From Hathewaya massiliensis (GTDB lineage Bacteria; Bacillota; Clostridia; Clostridiales; Clostridiaceae), in the NCBI RefSeq assembly GCF_902143515.1, contig NZ_CABFVD010000007.1, positions 21,425 through 85,424 of the forward strand: a stretch of DNA of 64,000 nt, written 5' to 3'. Both the position numbers and the translations under genes were made by a program. The notes under the pieces are model-generated. The model had not been told where the DNA came from. It made no database searches and saw nothing but the letters and a program-made list of their open reading frames with translations. The number at the start of each line of letters is the position of its first letter. Within the stretch, counting starts at the first letter, position 1. Shown here piece after piece: positions 25,818 through 37,232 of the stretch.

Positions 25818-25893
25818 ATTATATATCTTATTTTATACTATATTAATTTTAAAGCTTCAGTACACTTTATTTTTATATAATTTTAGTATTTTA

Positions 25894-27177
25894 TTATTTT
25901 AGATTCATTATTCTTTGAACAGCTATTAATATACCCATCTTAGAATGATCAAAAGTAAGTCCACCTTGTAAGTATGCAATATATGGCTCTCTAATAGGAG
26001 CATCGGCAGAAAGTTCAATAGAAGACCCTTGTATAAAAGCACCTGCTGCCATAATTACTTTATCTTCATAACCTGGCATCTCCCATGGCTCACACTCTAC
26101 AAATGAATCAATTGGAGAACCATTTTGAATACCCTTACAGAACTGAATTAACTTATTCTCATCTTTAAATTTAATTGCTTGAATTATATCACTTCTTTTT
26201 TCATTATATTTAGGGAGAACTTCAAAACCTAACAGTTCCATAATTCTAGCGCATAATATAGCTCCCTTTACAGCTTCACTAGATACGTGAGGTGCTAAAA
26301 ACAGCCCTTGAAACAAAGTCCTCATAACCCCAAAAGTAGATCCACATTCAGCTCCTATTCCTGGAACAGTTAGTCTATAAGAAGCTTGTTCTACATATTT
26401 TTCTTTTCCAGCTATATACCCTCCTGTTGGAGCTATTCCGCCTCCTATGTTTTTAATTAGAGATCCAGCTATTAAGTCAGCTCCAACCTCTGTTGGCTCT
26501 TTAGTGTCAATAAATTCTCCATAACAATTGTCTACAAAACAAATTATATCTTCATTTATATCCTTAACAGCAGAGATGATTTCTCCTATTTCTGATATTT
26601 GAAGAGAATGTCTCCACCCATACCCTGTAGAACGTTGAATATGTACTAGTTTTATAGTTTTATCTTTTCTAAGTACTTCTTTCATCTTTTCTATATCTAC
26701 TTTACTATCTTTTAATTCTATTAGATTATAATTAACACCATATTCTTTTAAAGACCCCATATTGTTTCCTGTGATACCAATTATACCATGAAGAGTGTCA
26801 TAAGGAAGACCACATACAGATAGCATGGTATCTCCGGGTCTTAGGTTACCAAAGAGAGCACTTCCTATAGCATGGGTTCCATTTACAAAATGTGGTCTAA
26901 CTAAAGCACACTCACAGTTAAATACCTTTGCAAAAACTTTATCTAGGGTATCTCTTCCAATATCACCATATCCATAACCTGTTGAATTAGTAAAATGCAT
27001 ATCACTAATTCTCTCTTCTTGGAAAGCTCTTAAAACTTTTAATTGATTATATTCCCTAATGTGATCAATAGATTTAAATATTTCACTTACATCTTCCATG
27101 GCTTTTTCATATACAGAAATAACTTCGTCATCAATATTATAGAATTTTTTTAAAGTGTTTAAAGTCTCTTTTAACAT
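25894..27177 (-). CDS. PLP-dependent methionine gamma-lyase/aluminium-resistance family protein
   Basis: The 427-residue cystathionine-lyase-like protein belongs to the YnbB/aluminium resistance family. The PLP-lysine segment is AGSLIKNIGGGIAPTGGYIAGK (about 235-256). Other landmarks are RPHFVNGTHAIGSALFGNLRPGD, HIQRSTGYGWRHS and VDNCYGEFIDTKEP. The family is annotated as methionine gamma-lyase-like; the true substrate is unsettled. It follows hfq at the end of the miaB-mutS-mutL-miaA-hfq run, an order shared with other clostridia and bacilli. GGAGATTTT precedes the ATG at 27177. Confidence 0.85.
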   Translation of the reverse strand: MLKETLNTLKKFYNIDDEVISVYEKAMEDVSEIFKSIDHIREYNQLKVLRAFQEERISDMHFTNSTGYGYGDIGRDTLDKVFAKVFNCECALVRPHFVNGTHAIGSALFGNLRPGDTMLSVCGLPYDTLHGIIGITGNNMGSLKEYGVNYNLIELKDSKVDIEKMKEVLRKDKTIKLVHIQRSTGYGWRHSLQISEIGEIISAVKDINEDIICFVDNCYGEFIDTKEPTEVGADLIAGSLIKNIGGGIAPTGGYIAGKEKYVEQASYRLTVPGIGAECGSTFGVMRTLFQGLFLAPHVSSEAVKGAILCARIMELLGFEVLPKYNEKRSDIIQAIKFKDENKLIQFCKGIQNGSPIDSFVECEPWEMPGYEDKVIMAAGAFIQGSSIELSADAPIREPYIAYLQGGLTFDHSKMGILIAVQRIMNLK

Positions 27178-27250
27178 AAAAATCTCCTTTTCTTGAAAAA
27201 TTTTAAAGCCAATAATAAAGAATAGGTTCTACCCTATTCTTTATTGGTTA

Positions 27251-27493
27251 CTATTTAATATTATTGTTATTATTATATAAGATCGGGTTTTGAGGTGTTA
27301 TGGTTGAAATAGCATGTTTATAAACTAAAATTTGTTCATTATTACAGTCTAAAATTACTGTAAAGCTATCAAAGCCAGTGACATATCCTTTTAAGCTATA
27401 TCCATTTAACAATCTAATGTTAACACTTATTTTATTTTTTCTTGCATTGTTTAAAAAAATGTCTTGCAAATTAGTATTTAATTTATTATTCAT
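27251..27493 (-). CDS. hfq: RNA chaperone Hfq
   Basis: The 80-residue Sm-like protein forms hexameric rings that pair small RNAs with mRNAs. The Sm1 motif runs through [35 protein letters not shown] and the Sm2 motif is YKHAISTI, as in bacterial Hfq. The start ATG at 27493 follows GGAGGG; the longer frame to 27526 lacks one. The C terminus ends in an Asn-run NNNNN. It is the gene after miaA, the usual partner across bacteria. Confidence 0.96.
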   Translation of the reverse strand: MNNKLNTNLQDIFLNNARKNKISVNIRLLNGYSLKGYVTGFDSFTVILDCNNEQILVYKHAISTITPQNPILYNNNNNIK

Positions 27494-27582
27494 TTCATAC
27501 CCTCCGTTTGCACTAAAGAAAAGCACTTTAAATTAATAATTCTATATTATTATGGAAAATCCTTTTTAATTTTAACTATTTA

Positions 27583-28524
27583 TTAAATTGTTTTTCTTTT
27601 TAAATAATCATTATATATATGTTGAATAATTTCATCCTCTGAAGAAAAATTATCCTTATCTATCCAAATCACTCTTTCATCTTTTCTAAACCAAGTAAGC
27701 TGCCTTTTTGCATAATTTCTACTGCCCTTTTTTATTAAGTAAATAGCTTCATCGTAGCTAATTTCGCCCTTAAGATATCTTATAATTTCTTTATAACCTA
27801 TACCCTTCATTGATTGCATATCCTCTGTTAATCCCATAGACATTAGAGTTTTAACTTCATCTATAAGTCCTTTATCTATCATAATATCCACTCTTTTATT
27901 TATTCTCTCATATAATTTTTCTCGTTCCATAGTTAGAACATAATAATATACATTATAAGGGATATCATATATATCTCTCTCTTCATTGACTTCTCTAATG
28001 GTTTTCCCAGTGGTTTTGTAAACTTCTAAAGCCCTAATAGTTCTTTTTATATCTTTAACACTTATTCTATTGTAAGACTCTATATCTATATCTTTAAGCA
28101 TTTCATGAACATACTCATTACCTTTTTCTTTTGCTATACTTTTTAATTGTTCCCTATATTCTTCATTACGATTACTTTCAGCAAAATTATAATTAAATAT
28201 TAAGGAGTCTATATATAGTCCTGTTCCACCAACTAACATAGGTAAATGTTTACGAGCCGTTATTTCATCTATATATTTTTTTGCATTACTGGAGAACTCT
28301 GATACACTAAACTCTTCCCTAGGGTTTATACAATCTATTAAGTAATGTGAAATACCTTTCATTTCTTCTTTTTTAATTTTAGCTGAACCTATATCCATGT
28401 TTTTGTATATTTGCATTGAATCTGAAGAAATTATTTCTCCTTTTAAAAGTTTTGCCAAGCTTATTGATATATCAGTTTTTCCAACAGCTGTTGGCCCTGC
28501 TAAAATAAATAAGTCTTTTTTCAT
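27583..28524 (-). CDS. miaA: tRNA dimethylallyltransferase
   Basis: It adds the dimethylallyl group to A37 of tRNAs that read UNN codons. The 313-residue protein begins with the P-loop [18 protein letters not shown]. It keeps [17 protein letters not shown] (substrate-contacting), VGGTGLYID and the C-terminal [17 protein letters not shown]. The product i6A37 is the substrate of MiaB, encoded in the same operon. It lies 23 nt after mutL and upstream of hfq. Confidence 0.97.
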   Translation of the reverse strand: MKKDLFILAGPTAVGKTDISISLAKLLKGEIISSDSMQIYKNMDIGSAKIKKEEMKGISHYLIDCINPREEFSVSEFSSNAKKYIDEITARKHLPMLVGGTGLYIDSLIFNYNFAESNRNEEYREQLKSIAKEKGNEYVHEMLKDIDIESYNRISVKDIKRTIRALEVYKTTGKTIREVNEERDIYDIPYNVYYYVLTMEREKLYERINKRVDIMIDKGLIDEVKTLMSMGLTEDMQSMKGIGYKEIIRYLKGEISYDEAIYLIKKGSRNYAKRQLTWFRKDERVIWIDKDNFSSEDEIIQHIYNDYLKRKTI

Positions 28525-28547
28525 ACTATCCCTCTTATATTTTTATT

Positions 28548-30422
28548 TTATTGAATCCTTTTAAATTGTTTTTCTAAATCCTTTAAAGTATATTTAATTA
28601 TAGTTGGCCTTCCATGAGGACAAGTGAAGGGCTCATCTATAAACCTAAGTTCATTTAAAAGATGCTCCATCTCTTCTAAGGATAAACTCTGATTTGCTTT
28701 AACCGCCGCTTTACAAGCTAAGGTTGCAATCTTAATGTATCTTACAGTAGTTTTATCCCCTTTTCCCATGTTATTTAAGTCTTCTAAAATATCATTAAAA
28801 AGTGAATTTACATCTGTTTCTCCAAGAAATATAGGAACTTCTCTTATACTTATAGTATTTTCTCCAAAAGGTTCTATGTTAAAACCTACATTTAAAAAAG
28901 TTTCTTTATTTTCCTCATATAATAAATATTCTTCTGGTGTTAGTTCTTGTATTTGAGGAACTGCTAAAGCTTGAGAAACTATAGTTCTATTTTTAATTTC
29001 CTTTATATATTTTTCAAAAAGTACTTTTTCGTGAGCTGCATGTTGATCTATAATATAAAGTTCTTTAAAAGCTTCACCTATAATATAAGTTTTATTAAAC
29101 TGACCTATAATTTTAAGTTGTGGAAATTTAGCTTCTTTTAATTCTATAGGTATAGTTTTTAATTCTTTGTTTAAAGGAAGTGGAAAGCTTTCTTTAGAAA
29201 TCTTATTATCTACATTTTTATTATTGCAAATTGAAAAATCTTTTTCATTAACTGTATTTAAATAAGTTCCATAACTATCTTTTGTATTATCCTCGGAAGT
29301 GGTAAAACCATCTAAATTAAACTTTTCTTGAACATTTTCACTAAAAGTTTTACTCTTTTCCTGTTCTACATAAACTGTTTCATTTATCTGTCCATCTATG
29401 GGAATATTAAATGAATTTTTTAATGACTCCCTTAAGGCATGGTGTACAGAATCAAAAATAAATTTAAACACAAACCTTTCATCTTTAAATTTTATCTCAG
29501 ATTTAGTTGGATGAACGTTTACATCAATAAGCTCAGGATATATTTCAAGGAAAAGAGTGAAATATGGAAATTTATTTATAGTTAAAAAGGACTTAAATGC
29601 ATTTTCTACAGCAGCAGTTATTAATTTACTTTGAATCATTCTATTGTTAACGAAAATACTTTGACGATTTCTACTTCCCCTGCTCACCTCTGAATTTCCA
29701 ATATATCCATATACAGATAGGGTATCGCTATGCCCTTCAAAAAAGTTCACATTTTCATATACCTGTTTTCCGTATAAAATTCTTATATTTTCTAAAAGAT
29801 CTCCATTACCTGTAGTATGAAAAACTTGTTTACCATTACTTACAAATTTAAAAGATATATGACTATGTGACAATGACATTCTAAGCACCATATCTGATAT
29901 TAAAGCACTTTCTCTTCTACTTGATTTTAAAAACTTTTGTCTAGCAGGTACATTAAAAAAAAGATCACTTATTTCTATAGTTGTTCCAGTAGAACAGCCA
30001 GTATCTTTAAAATCTACTATATTTCCACCCTCAATTATTATTTCTTTTCCTGCTAAAAAATCCTTTGTTCTACTTTTTAAGTTAACTTTTGATATAGCAG
30101 CAATGCTTGCTAAAGCTTCCCCCCTAAAACCTAAGGAAGTTATGCTATATATATCATCTAATTCTCTTATTTTGCTTGTAGCATGAGGAATAAAGGCTAG
30201 TTTAATATCATCAGGATGAATTCCCGCTCCATCATCTGAAATTATAATAGACTTTTCTCCCCCCTCTTCTATAGAGATTGATATATTTTTAGCTCCTGCA
30301 TCTATGCTATTTTCTATAAGTTCTTTTACTGCAGAAGATGGTCTTTCAACCACTTCCCCTGCAGCTATTTTATTTGAAGTTTCTTCAGATAGTAGGTTAA
30401 TCCTTTTATCATAATCTAGCAT
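28548..30422 (-). CDS. mutL: DNA mismatch repair endonuclease MutL
   Basis: The 624-residue protein has the GHKL ATPase domain (residues 1-330) with ELIENSIDAGAKNI, SDDGAGI, FRGEALASI and the GSxGTT-like GCSTGTTIEI. A poorly conserved linker of about 120 residues follows. The C-terminal dimer and endonuclease domain has the metal motif DQHAAHEKVLFE at about 458 and CPHGRP near the end. Presence of DQHA(x)2E(x)4E marks an endonuclease-type MutL, as expected where MutH is absent. It is 12 nt after mutS, so cotranscription is very likely. Confidence 0.97.
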   Translation of the reverse strand: MLDYDKRINLLSEETSNKIAAGEVVERPSSAVKELIENSIDAGAKNISISIEEGGEKSIIISDDGAGIHPDDIKLAFIPHATSKIRELDDIYSITSLGFRGEALASIAAISKVNLKSRTKDFLAGKEIIIEGGNIVDFKDTGCSTGTTIEISDLFFNVPARQKFLKSSRRESALISDMVLRMSLSHSHISFKFVSNGKQVFHTTGNGDLLENIRILYGKQVYENVNFFEGHSDTLSVYGYIGNSEVSRGSRNRQSIFVNNRMIQSKLITAAVENAFKSFLTINKFPYFTLFLEIYPELIDVNVHPTKSEIKFKDERFVFKFIFDSVHHALRESLKNSFNIPIDGQINETVYVEQEKSKTFSENVQEKFNLDGFTTSEDNTKDSYGTYLNTVNEKDFSICNNKNVDNKISKESFPLPLNKELKTIPIELKEAKFPQLKIIGQFNKTYIIGEAFKELYIIDQHAAHEKVLFEKYIKEIKNRTIVSQALAVPQIQELTPEEYLLYEENKETFLNVGFNIEPFGENTISIREVPIFLGETDVNSLFNDILEDLNNMGKGDKTTVRYIKIATLACKAAVKANQSLSLEEMEHLLNELRFIDEPFTCPHGRPTIIKYTLKDLEKQFKRIQ

Positions 30423-30434
30423 GATGATATATAC

Positions 30435-33173
30435 CTACCTTTCTTTTAAATTCTTAGCTTTTTGGATAATTTCAAATAGCTTATTAAATCCTTCCATAGG
30501 TGTTAAGTTTAAAATATCCACCTTAGAAATTTCATGAATCAGTGTTTCCTTTTCAATATCACTAAAACTAATTTGCAAACCATCACTTAAGTTTTTTTCA
30601 TCCTTTTTATGCTTTGTATTTTCTAGTTTTTCTTTTAAAACACATTCTCTAAAAGAGGTTTCAGGATCTAAATTTAACATAGTTAGATTTTTATCATTAT
30701 TATGAATAGCCTCTTTTTCTATACCAGTATTTGAAATCTTATTATGAATTCTATTAGGGCTACTTTCATCTTTTTTTAAATTACTTAATATTTCTTTAGA
30801 TCTTTCTATAACTTCTAAAGGGAGACCAGCAAGTTTTGCAACTTCTATACCATAAGATTCATCGGTTCCCCCTTCTATTATTTTTCTTAAAAATACTACA
30901 TCATTGTTAACCTTTTTTACAGCAATAGAATAATTCTTAACTCCCTCTATTTCCTCTTCAAGCTTAATAAGTTCATGATAGTGAGTGGCAAATAAAGTTT
31001 TGCATTTTAAATTTTTATTCTTGCATATATACTCTATTACAGCACAAGCTATACTAAGACCATCATGGGTACTGGTTCCTCTACCAACCTCATCTAATAT
31101 TACAAGGCTGTTTCTAGTTGCATTTTTAAGTATATTAGAAACCTCCCACATTTCAACCATAAAAGTACTTTTACCAGAGGCTAAATCATCAGAAGCTCCT
31201 ATCCTTGTAAATATTCTATCACATATTGATATGTTTGCCTCTTTTGCAGGAACAAAACTTCCTATTTGAGCCATTAAGCTAATCAAGGCTACTTGCCTCA
31301 TATAGGTTGACTTACCTGCCATATTAGGACCTGTTATAATAAGTAGCTGATTTTTATCACAATCTAGTTTAGTATTATTTTCTACAAAACTATTTCCATT
31401 TAAAGTTAACTCAACCACAGGGTGCCTTCCATCTTTAATTATTATTTCACCATTTTCACTAATATTGGGTTTTATATATCCATTTTCTTTAGCTACAGTG
31501 GCAAGTGAACTTAGTGAATCAAGCTCAGAAATTATAACTGCAGTTTCTTTTACCCTGTTTATTTCTCTTTCGATATTATCCCTAACTTCTGTAAATAAAT
31601 CATACTCTAAAGCCACAAGCTTTTCTTCTGCACCTAAAATTTTAGATTCCATTTCCTTAAGTTCAGGGGTTATATATCTCTCACCATTACTTAGAGTTTG
31701 TTTCCTTATATATCTTTCTTCTGGCACTAGACTTAGGTTAGTCTTTGTAACCTCAATATAATACCCAAACACCTTATTATATCCAACTTTTAAAGATCTT
31801 ATACCTGTGATTTTTCTTTCTTCTTGTTCTAAATTTGCTATCCATTCCTTGCCATGAGATCGTACATACCTTAACTCATCTACATCTTTATTATAACCTT
31901 CTTTAATCAGATTACCTTCTTTTAAAGTATTAGATGCCTCTTCATTAAGTGAATCATCTAAAAGCTTATAAAGATCTTGTAATGTATCTAATTTTTTTTC
32001 TAAATCTTCAATTACTGAACTTTGAAATTTATTTAATATATCCTTTATGCTTGGAATTTTACATATAGAATTTTTAAGTCCTAAAAGCTCTTTAGCATTT
32101 ACATTCTTAGAACTTATTTTCCCTACAAGTCTTTCAATATCATAAATTCCTTTTAAGGCTTCTTTTAAATCTTCATGAGCAAAGACATTATTAATTAGAG
32201 CTTCTATTGCTTCTTGTCTTTTTAAGATTAATCCCTTATTAAGCAAAGGCTGCTCAACCCACTTTCTAAGTCTCCTAGCTCCCATTGCTGTAGATGTCTT
32301 ATCTAGCACCCATAAAAGAGAACCCTTTTTTCTTCTATCCTTCATACTTTCGGTTAACTCTAAATTGTATCTTGAATTATTATCTATGATTAAAAAATCT
32401 ATTATCTCATAAAAATCTATAGAATTTATATTAGAAAGAAGAGTTTTTTGTGTATGATTTATATATTTTAGAAGAATTTTTATAGTTAACTCAAGGGTAT
32501 CTTCCATATTTTCTTTAAGATTTCTAATTTCTTGAGTTATTTTCAATTCCAAAGCTCCCTTAATATAATCTTCTTCATAAAAAGTAATAGTAGATGGAAA
32601 TCTTTCTTTTATATTTTTAATAAATTCTTCCTCTGTATCTTTGCTTAATAATATTTCAGAAGGTTTAAATTTTGAAACCTCATCTAGAATTTGATTATAT
32701 GTAAGTTTTCCAAAGGTACAATAAAATTCCCCAGTAGATATATCTGTAGAACTTATACCTACTTTATCTTCATTCTTATTAAAATAAATGCTCATTAGAA
32801 AATTATTTTTACCCTCTTCAAGAAAAGAGGGATCAGTATACGTACCTGGGGTCATTATTTTTATTACATCTCTTTTTACAATACCCTTTGCCTTTGCTGG
32901 ATCTTCTACTTGTTCACATATAGCTACTTTATATCCTTTTGAAATAAGTCTGCTTATGTAATTATTAGAAGCATGATATGGTATCCCGCACATAGGAGCC
33001 CTTTCCTCTAAGCCACAATCACGTCCAGTTAAGACTAATTCTAATTCTCTAGATGCAATTTCAGCATCTTCAAAGAACATTTCATAAAAGTCACCTAATC
33101 TAAAGAAAAGTATACAATCCTTACACTTTTCTTTTATATCAAAATACTGTATCATCATAGGAGTTAGTGCCAA
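30435..33173 (-). CDS. mutS: DNA mismatch repair protein MutS
   Basis: The 912-residue mismatch sensor has the mismatch-wedging Phe-x-Glu in [15 protein letters not shown] (about 25-38), connector, lever and clamp domains. The ATPase domain has Walker [14 protein letters not shown] at about 616, and further motifs [31 protein letters not shown] and [12 protein letters not shown]-terminal extension with low conservation (about 800-880) precedes the terminal HTH. The start appears to be a TTG at 33173, since GGAGGAG lies at proper distance and the family reads ALTPMMxQYxxIK. It sits between miaB and mutL. Confidence 0.97.
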   Translation of the reverse strand: MALTPMMIQYFDIKEKCKDCILFFRLGDFYEMFFEDAEIASRELELVLTGRDCGLEERAPMCGIPYHASNNYISRLISKGYKVAICEQVEDPAKAKGIVKRDVIKIMTPGTYTDPSFLEEGKNNFLMSIYFNKNEDKVGISSTDISTGEFYCTFGKLTYNQILDEVSKFKPSEILLSKDTEEEFIKNIKERFPSTITFYEEDYIKGALELKITQEIRNLKENMEDTLELTIKILLKYINHTQKTLLSNINSIDFYEIIDFLIIDNNSRYNLELTESMKDRRKKGSLLWVLDKTSTAMGARRLRKWVEQPLLNKGLILKRQEAIEALINNVFAHEDLKEALKGIYDIERLVGKISSKNVNAKELLGLKNSICKIPSIKDILNKFQSSVIEDLEKKLDTLQDLYKLLDDSLNEEASNTLKEGNLIKEGYNKDVDELRYVRSHGKEWIANLEQEERKITGIRSLKVGYNKVFGYYIEVTKTNLSLVPEERYIRKQTLSNGERYITPELKEMESKILGAEEKLVALEYDLFTEVRDNIEREINRVKETAVIISELDSLSSLATVAKENGYIKPNISENGEIIIKDGRHPVVELTLNGNSFVENNTKLDCDKNQLLIITGPNMAGKSTYMRQVALISLMAQIGSFVPAKEANISICDRIFTRIGASDDLASGKSTFMVEMWEVSNILKNATRNSLVILDEVGRGTSTHDGLSIACAVIEYICKNKNLKCKTLFATHYHELIKLEEEIEGVKNYSIAVKKVNNDVVFLRKIIEGGTDESYGIEVAKLAGLPLEVIERSKEILSNLKKDESSPNRIHNKISNTGIEKEAIHNNDKNLTMLNLDPETSFRECVLKEKLENTKHKKDEKNLSDGLQISFSDIEKETLIHEISKVDILNLTPMEGFNKLFEIIQKAKNLKER

Positions 33174-33194
33174 AGTTATCTCCTCCTCTAATTC

Positions 33195-34520
33195 TTATAT
33201 CTCTTCTCCTAAAAGAGAAAATGATTTTGCTTCTGTTATCTTAACATTTACAAGTTTTCCTATGTTATCTTTATTTCCAGTAAAGTTTACTAACTTTGAA
33301 GTTCTAGTCCTTCCCATTAACTTAGTTTCATCATTTTTGCTAAAACCTTCTACTAAAACTTCTACTACTTGATCTTGGTAAGCTTTATTCTTTTTTTCTG
33401 ATATTTCATTTAAGGTTGTAACTAATCTATCAAATCTATCATGTTTAACTTTTTCAGAAATTTGATCCTCATATTCATTAGCAGGAGTACCTTTTCTTCT
33501 AGAATATAGGAAAGTAAATGCAGAGTCATACTGAACTTTTTTAACAAGGTCTAATGTCTCATTAAAATCTTCCTCAGTTTCTCCTGGGAAACCTATAATA
33601 ATATCCGTAGATAAAGATACATTAGGAATTCTCTTTTTAATTCTTTCTACAAGTTCTAGGTATTGCTCCCTTGTGTAGTGTCTATTCATCTTTTTTAATA
33701 TTGTACTAGACCCTGATTGAACTGGTAGATGAATGTGTTCACATAATTTATCACATTCAGCTATAGCCTCTATAACCTCATCTGATAGATCCTTTGGATG
33801 AGAAGTCATAAATCTTACTCTCTCTAAACCTTCTATTTTGTCTAGCCTTCTTAAAAGCCCTGCAAAATCTATTTTTGGTTCCAAACCTTTACCATATGAG
33901 TTTACATTTTGACCTAGTAGGGTTATTTCCTTATATCCTTTAGATACAAGAGACTTTATTTCCCTTTCAATATCTTCAGGGGTTCTACTTCTCTCCCTTC
34001 CTCTTACATAAGGAACTATACAGTAGGTGCAAAAGTTATTACAACCATACATTATGGTAACAAAGGCTTTTATATCACTTAATCTATCTACTGGAATATC
34101 TTCTACTATATCTTTTTCCTTATCCCAAACATCTACAATAGGTCTTTCCCCACCTAGCACCCTAGTTAAATACTCAGAGAACTTATAAGCATTATGTGTT
34201 CCTATTATAATATCTACAAAAGGGAATTTTTTAGAAATCTCTTCTGCCATGCCCTTTTGTTGTGTCATACAACCACAAACTGCAATTATTAAGTCCTTCT
34301 TTTTTTCCTTTAAATTTTTTAAAATACCTAAATGTCCAAAAACCTTTTGTTCTGCATTTTCCCTAACGCAACATGTATTAAAAACTATTAAATCAGCATC
34401 TTCTCTATTATTAACATATTCATAATTTTTAAGCTTAAGCATTCCTGAGATTTTCTCTGAATCCTCTTCATTCATTTGACAACCCCAAGTTTCTATATAG
34501 TACTTCAATTTTTTATCCAT
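33195..34520 (-). CDS. miaB: tRNA-2-methylthio-N6-dimethylallyladenosine synthase
   Basis: This radical SAM methylthiotransferase converts i6A37 to ms2i6A37. At 441 residues it has the N-terminal UPF0004 domain with three cluster Cys ([28 protein letters not shown]). The radical SAM core with [20 protein letters not shown] is at about 158-177, and a C-terminal TRAM domain follows. It is the first gene of the miaB-mutS-mutL-miaA-hfq run, which couples tRNA A37 modification with mismatch repair genes as in many clostridia. Confidence 0.97.
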   Translation of the reverse strand: MDKKLKYYIETWGCQMNEEDSEKISGMLKLKNYEYVNNREDADLIVFNTCCVRENAEQKVFGHLGILKNLKEKKKDLIIAVCGCMTQQKGMAEEISKKFPFVDIIIGTHNAYKFSEYLTRVLGGERPIVDVWDKEKDIVEDIPVDRLSDIKAFVTIMYGCNNFCTYCIVPYVRGRERSRTPEDIEREIKSLVSKGYKEITLLGQNVNSYGKGLEPKIDFAGLLRRLDKIEGLERVRFMTSHPKDLSDEVIEAIAECDKLCEHIHLPVQSGSSTILKKMNRHYTREQYLELVERIKKRIPNVSLSTDIIIGFPGETEEDFNETLDLVKKVQYDSAFTFLYSRRKGTPANEYEDQISEKVKHDRFDRLVTTLNEISEKKNKAYQDQVVEVLVEGFSKNDETKLMGRTRTSKLVNFTGNKDNIGKLVNVKITEAKSFSLLGEEI

Positions 34521-34638
34521 TAGTAATCTCCTTTTCTACAGAATAATATTTATCACTAATATCTAATTATATATAAAAACAGTGTACTTTTAAAGTATTT
34601 TATACGTTTAATTATATTAAATCTAAATAGTTAATAAG

Positions 34639-34668
34639 TTGAAAATGGAATAAGTTCTAGAGTATAAT
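34639..34668 (+). promoter_or_regulatory. Sigma-A promoter of the first aminotransferase gene
   Basis: TTGAAA (34639-34644) and TATAAT (34663-34668) are 18 nt apart, 30 nt before the ATG at 34699. Confidence 0.7.
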
Positions 34669-34698
34669 AAATTCATTAAAGAAAGGAGGCGAATTAAA

Positions 34699-35871
34699 AT
34701 GGATTTTAACTTTTCAAATAGGATACATAATATGGGTGCCTCTGAACTTGGGGATTTCTTGAAATTATCTGAAAATAATAATCTTATTTCTTTTGCCGGT
34801 GGATTTCCGGCACCAGAGCTTTTCCCTAGTAAAGGATTAACTGAAATAACATATAAGGTTTTAAATGAATATTCAAGTATTTCACTTCAATACGGTGCTA
34901 CAGAGGGATACACACCCTTAAGAGAAATTACTGCCCAATCTAGAATGCCTAGAGTGGGAGTAGAATGTACTACTAAAAATATACTCATAACTAGTGGTGC
35001 ACAACAAGGCTTAGACTTCTCAGGAAAACTGTTTATTAATAATGGAGATACTATAATATGTGAAAGCCCTACCTATTTAGGCGCGCTTTCAGCCTTTAGA
35101 GCTTATGAGCCTAATATCCTCCAATGTCCTATGGAATCTGATGGTATGGATATCAATATCTTAGAATACTTGCTTAAAAAAAATAAGAATGTAAAGTTCA
35201 TATACACTATACCAGATTTTCAAAACCCTACTGGAATTACAATGTCTATTGAAAAGAGAAAAAATATAGCTTTCTTAGCTTCCAAATATAAAGTGCCAAT
35301 AATTGAAGATGGACCCTATTCGGAGCTTTCCTTCGAAGACTTTATATATCCTAGTATAAAAAGTTTTGATAAAGAAGGTTATGTAATATATTTGGGAACT
35401 TTTTCTAAGATTTTTTGTCCTGGACTTAGAATAGGATGGGTATGTGCAGAGGAGGATATAATCAAAAAGCTTATTCTATGTAAACAAGGAGCTGATTTGC
35501 AACCAAGTACTTTTAACCAGTTACTAATTTATGAATACTTAAAAAATTATAATATTAATTCACATATAAATAATCTAAGAAGTGTGTATAAAAACAGAAG
35601 AGATGCCATGTTAAAGGCAATTTCTACATATCTCCCAGAATACATTACTGCAACGCATCCTAAAGGTGGTCTTTTTACTTGGATAGAAGTTTCAAAAAAT
35701 TACACTTCAAAAGAGTTTTATAAAAGAGCTTTAGAAGAAAATGTAGCCTTTGTAATTGGAGATGCCTTTTTTGCCTTTGAAGATGATCATAATCACCTTA
35801 GGGCTAATTATTCCTGCATGAATGAAGATCAAATTTTTCAAGGTATCAAAAGATTAAGAAAGTTTTTGTAA
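34699..35871 (+). CDS. PLP-dependent aminotransferase, fold type I (2-aminoadipate/LysN-like)
   Basis: The 390-residue class I/II aminotransferase matches the MocR-type/2-aminoadipate aminotransferase group: FAGGFPAPELFP, QYGATEGYTPLREI, ITSGAQQGLD, YTIPDFQNPTGITM and the PLP Lys in YLGTFSKIFCPGLRIGW. The C terminus has RANYSCMNEDQIFQGIKRL. There is no N-terminal GntR DNA-binding domain, so it is an enzyme rather than a MocR regulator. The substrate, an aromatic, branched or aminoadipate amino acid, is undetermined. It precedes a second aminotransferase gene by 119 nt. AAGGAGG precedes the ATG. Confidence 0.87.
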   Translation: MDFNFSNRIHNMGASELGDFLKLSENNNLISFAGGFPAPELFPSKGLTEITYKVLNEYSSISLQYGATEGYTPLREITAQSRMPRVGVECTTKNILITSGAQQGLDFSGKLFINNGDTIICESPTYLGALSAFRAYEPNILQCPMESDGMDINILEYLLKKNKNVKFIYTIPDFQNPTGITMSIEKRKNIAFLASKYKVPIIEDGPYSELSFEDFIYPSIKSFDKEGYVIYLGTFSKIFCPGLRIGWVCAEEDIIKKLILCKQGADLQPSTFNQLLIYEYLKNYNINSHINNLRSVYKNRRDAMLKAISTYLPEYITATHPKGGLFTWIEVSKNYTSKEFYKRALEENVAFVIGDAFFAFEDDHNHLRANYSCMNEDQIFQGIKRLRKFL

Positions 35872-35990
35872 ATAACAGTTGAAAACTAACCCTTAAATCA
35901 TTTAAAATATAGATGGGTTAGTTTAATAGTTTTAAATTAACTTAATATGCTAATTATATAATATTAAGCAGAAATCACGGGGGGAAAAAA

Positions 35991-37187
35991 ATGAAATTAT
36001 CTAAAAGGATTCAAGATATGCAATTTTCACCAATAAGAAAACTAGTTCCATTTGGCGAAGAAGCTAAAAAAAGAGGGGTTAAAGTATACCATTTAAATAT
36101 TGGTCAACCTGATATAGAGACACCTAAAACCTTTGTGGAGGGGTTACACAAATACGATGAAAAGGTTTTAAAGTATGCTAACTCTCAAGGATTAAATGAA
36201 CTTATTGAAAGTTTTAGAGCTTATTATAAAGAATGGAACATAGATTTCGATAAAGACGAAATAATAATTGCAAATGGTGGTTCAGAAGCTATTATGTTTG
36301 CATTAATGGCAATTTGTGATAACGGTGATGAAGTTATTATTCCAGAACCATTCTACACTAACTACAATGGTTTCTCAGCTGTAGCTGGTGCAAAAGTTGT
36401 TCCTTTCCAAACAAAAGCGGAAGATGGGTTCCACCTTCCAAGGAAAGAAGAAATAGTAAGCAAAATCACTGATAAAACAAGAGCTATAATGGTTTCTAAC
36501 CCTGGAAATCCAACTGGAGTTGTTTATACTAAGGAAGAAATTAGAATGCTTGGTGATATCGCAAAAGAACATAATATTTACTTAATTGCAGATGAAGTTT
36601 ATAGAGAATTTGTATACGATAACTTAAAATATACTTCTGCCCTTTATTTAGACGATATATTAGATAGAGTAATATTAATCGATTCTGTATCTAAACGTTA
36701 TAGCGCTTGTGGAGCTAGAATTGGCCTTGTAGCTTCTAAAAATAAAGAGTTAATGAGTGAAATATTAAAGCTTGCTCAATCAAGACTTTGTGTTCCAACT
36801 GTAGAACAAATAGCTTGTGCTAATTTAATTAACACTCCAAAGAGCTATTTCGACGAAGTATTAAACGAATATGAAAAAAGAAGAGATATTCTATATGCTA
36901 AACTTTCAGAAATTCCAGGAGTTATTTGTGAAAAACCAACAGGTGCTTTCTATGTTGTAGCAAAACTTCCTATTAAATCAGGAGAAGATTTTGCAAAGTG
37001 GTTATTAACAGATTTTAATCATGATAACAAAACTGTAATGGTAGCTCCAGCTGAAGGTTTCTATGCAACAGAAGGTTTAGGTAAGGATGAAATTAGAATA
37101 TCTTACTGCTTAAATGCTGAAGCACTAGAAGATGCTATGAACATTTTAGCAATAGCTATTAAAAAGTATAAAGAAATAGAAAAATAG
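35991..37187 (+). CDS. Class I pyridoxal phosphate aminotransferase (aspartate aminotransferase-like)
   Basis: The 398-residue aminotransferase has YHLNIGQPDIETP, NGGSEAIMFALMA, SNPGNPTGVVYT and ADEVYREFVYD. The PLP Lys is in IDSVSKRYSACGARIG, and the substrate-carboxylate Arg is in KDEIRISYCLN. It belongs to the broad AspC/PatA group; exact amino acid preference cannot be read. GGGGGG precedes ATG 35991. It lies downstream of a different aminotransferase gene in the same direction and is ended by the terminator at 37197. Confidence 0.88.
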   Translation: MKLSKRIQDMQFSPIRKLVPFGEEAKKRGVKVYHLNIGQPDIETPKTFVEGLHKYDEKVLKYANSQGLNELIESFRAYYKEWNIDFDKDEIIIANGGSEAIMFALMAICDNGDEVIIPEPFYTNYNGFSAVAGAKVVPFQTKAEDGFHLPRKEEIVSKITDKTRAIMVSNPGNPTGVVYTKEEIRMLGDIAKEHNIYLIADEVYREFVYDNLKYTSALYLDDILDRVILIDSVSKRYSACGARIGLVASKNKELMSEILKLAQSRLCVPTVEQIACANLINTPKSYFDEVLNEYEKRRDILYAKLSEIPGVICEKPTGAFYVVAKLPIKSGEDFAKWLLTDFNHDNKTVMVAPAEGFYATEGLGKDEIRISYCLNAEALEDAMNILAIAIKKYKEIEK

Positions 37188-37196
37188 TATATTAAT

Positions 37197-37232
37197 AAAA
37201 ACAGCCTCTTTTAATTAAAAGATGCTGTTTTT
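37197..37232. terminator. Bidirectional terminator
   Basis: AAAAACAGC (37197-37205) pairs with GCTGTTTTT (37224-37232), with an inner TCTTTTAATTAAAAGA stem. It lies between two convergent genes and overlaps the 3' end of the GNAT gene. Confidence 0.88.
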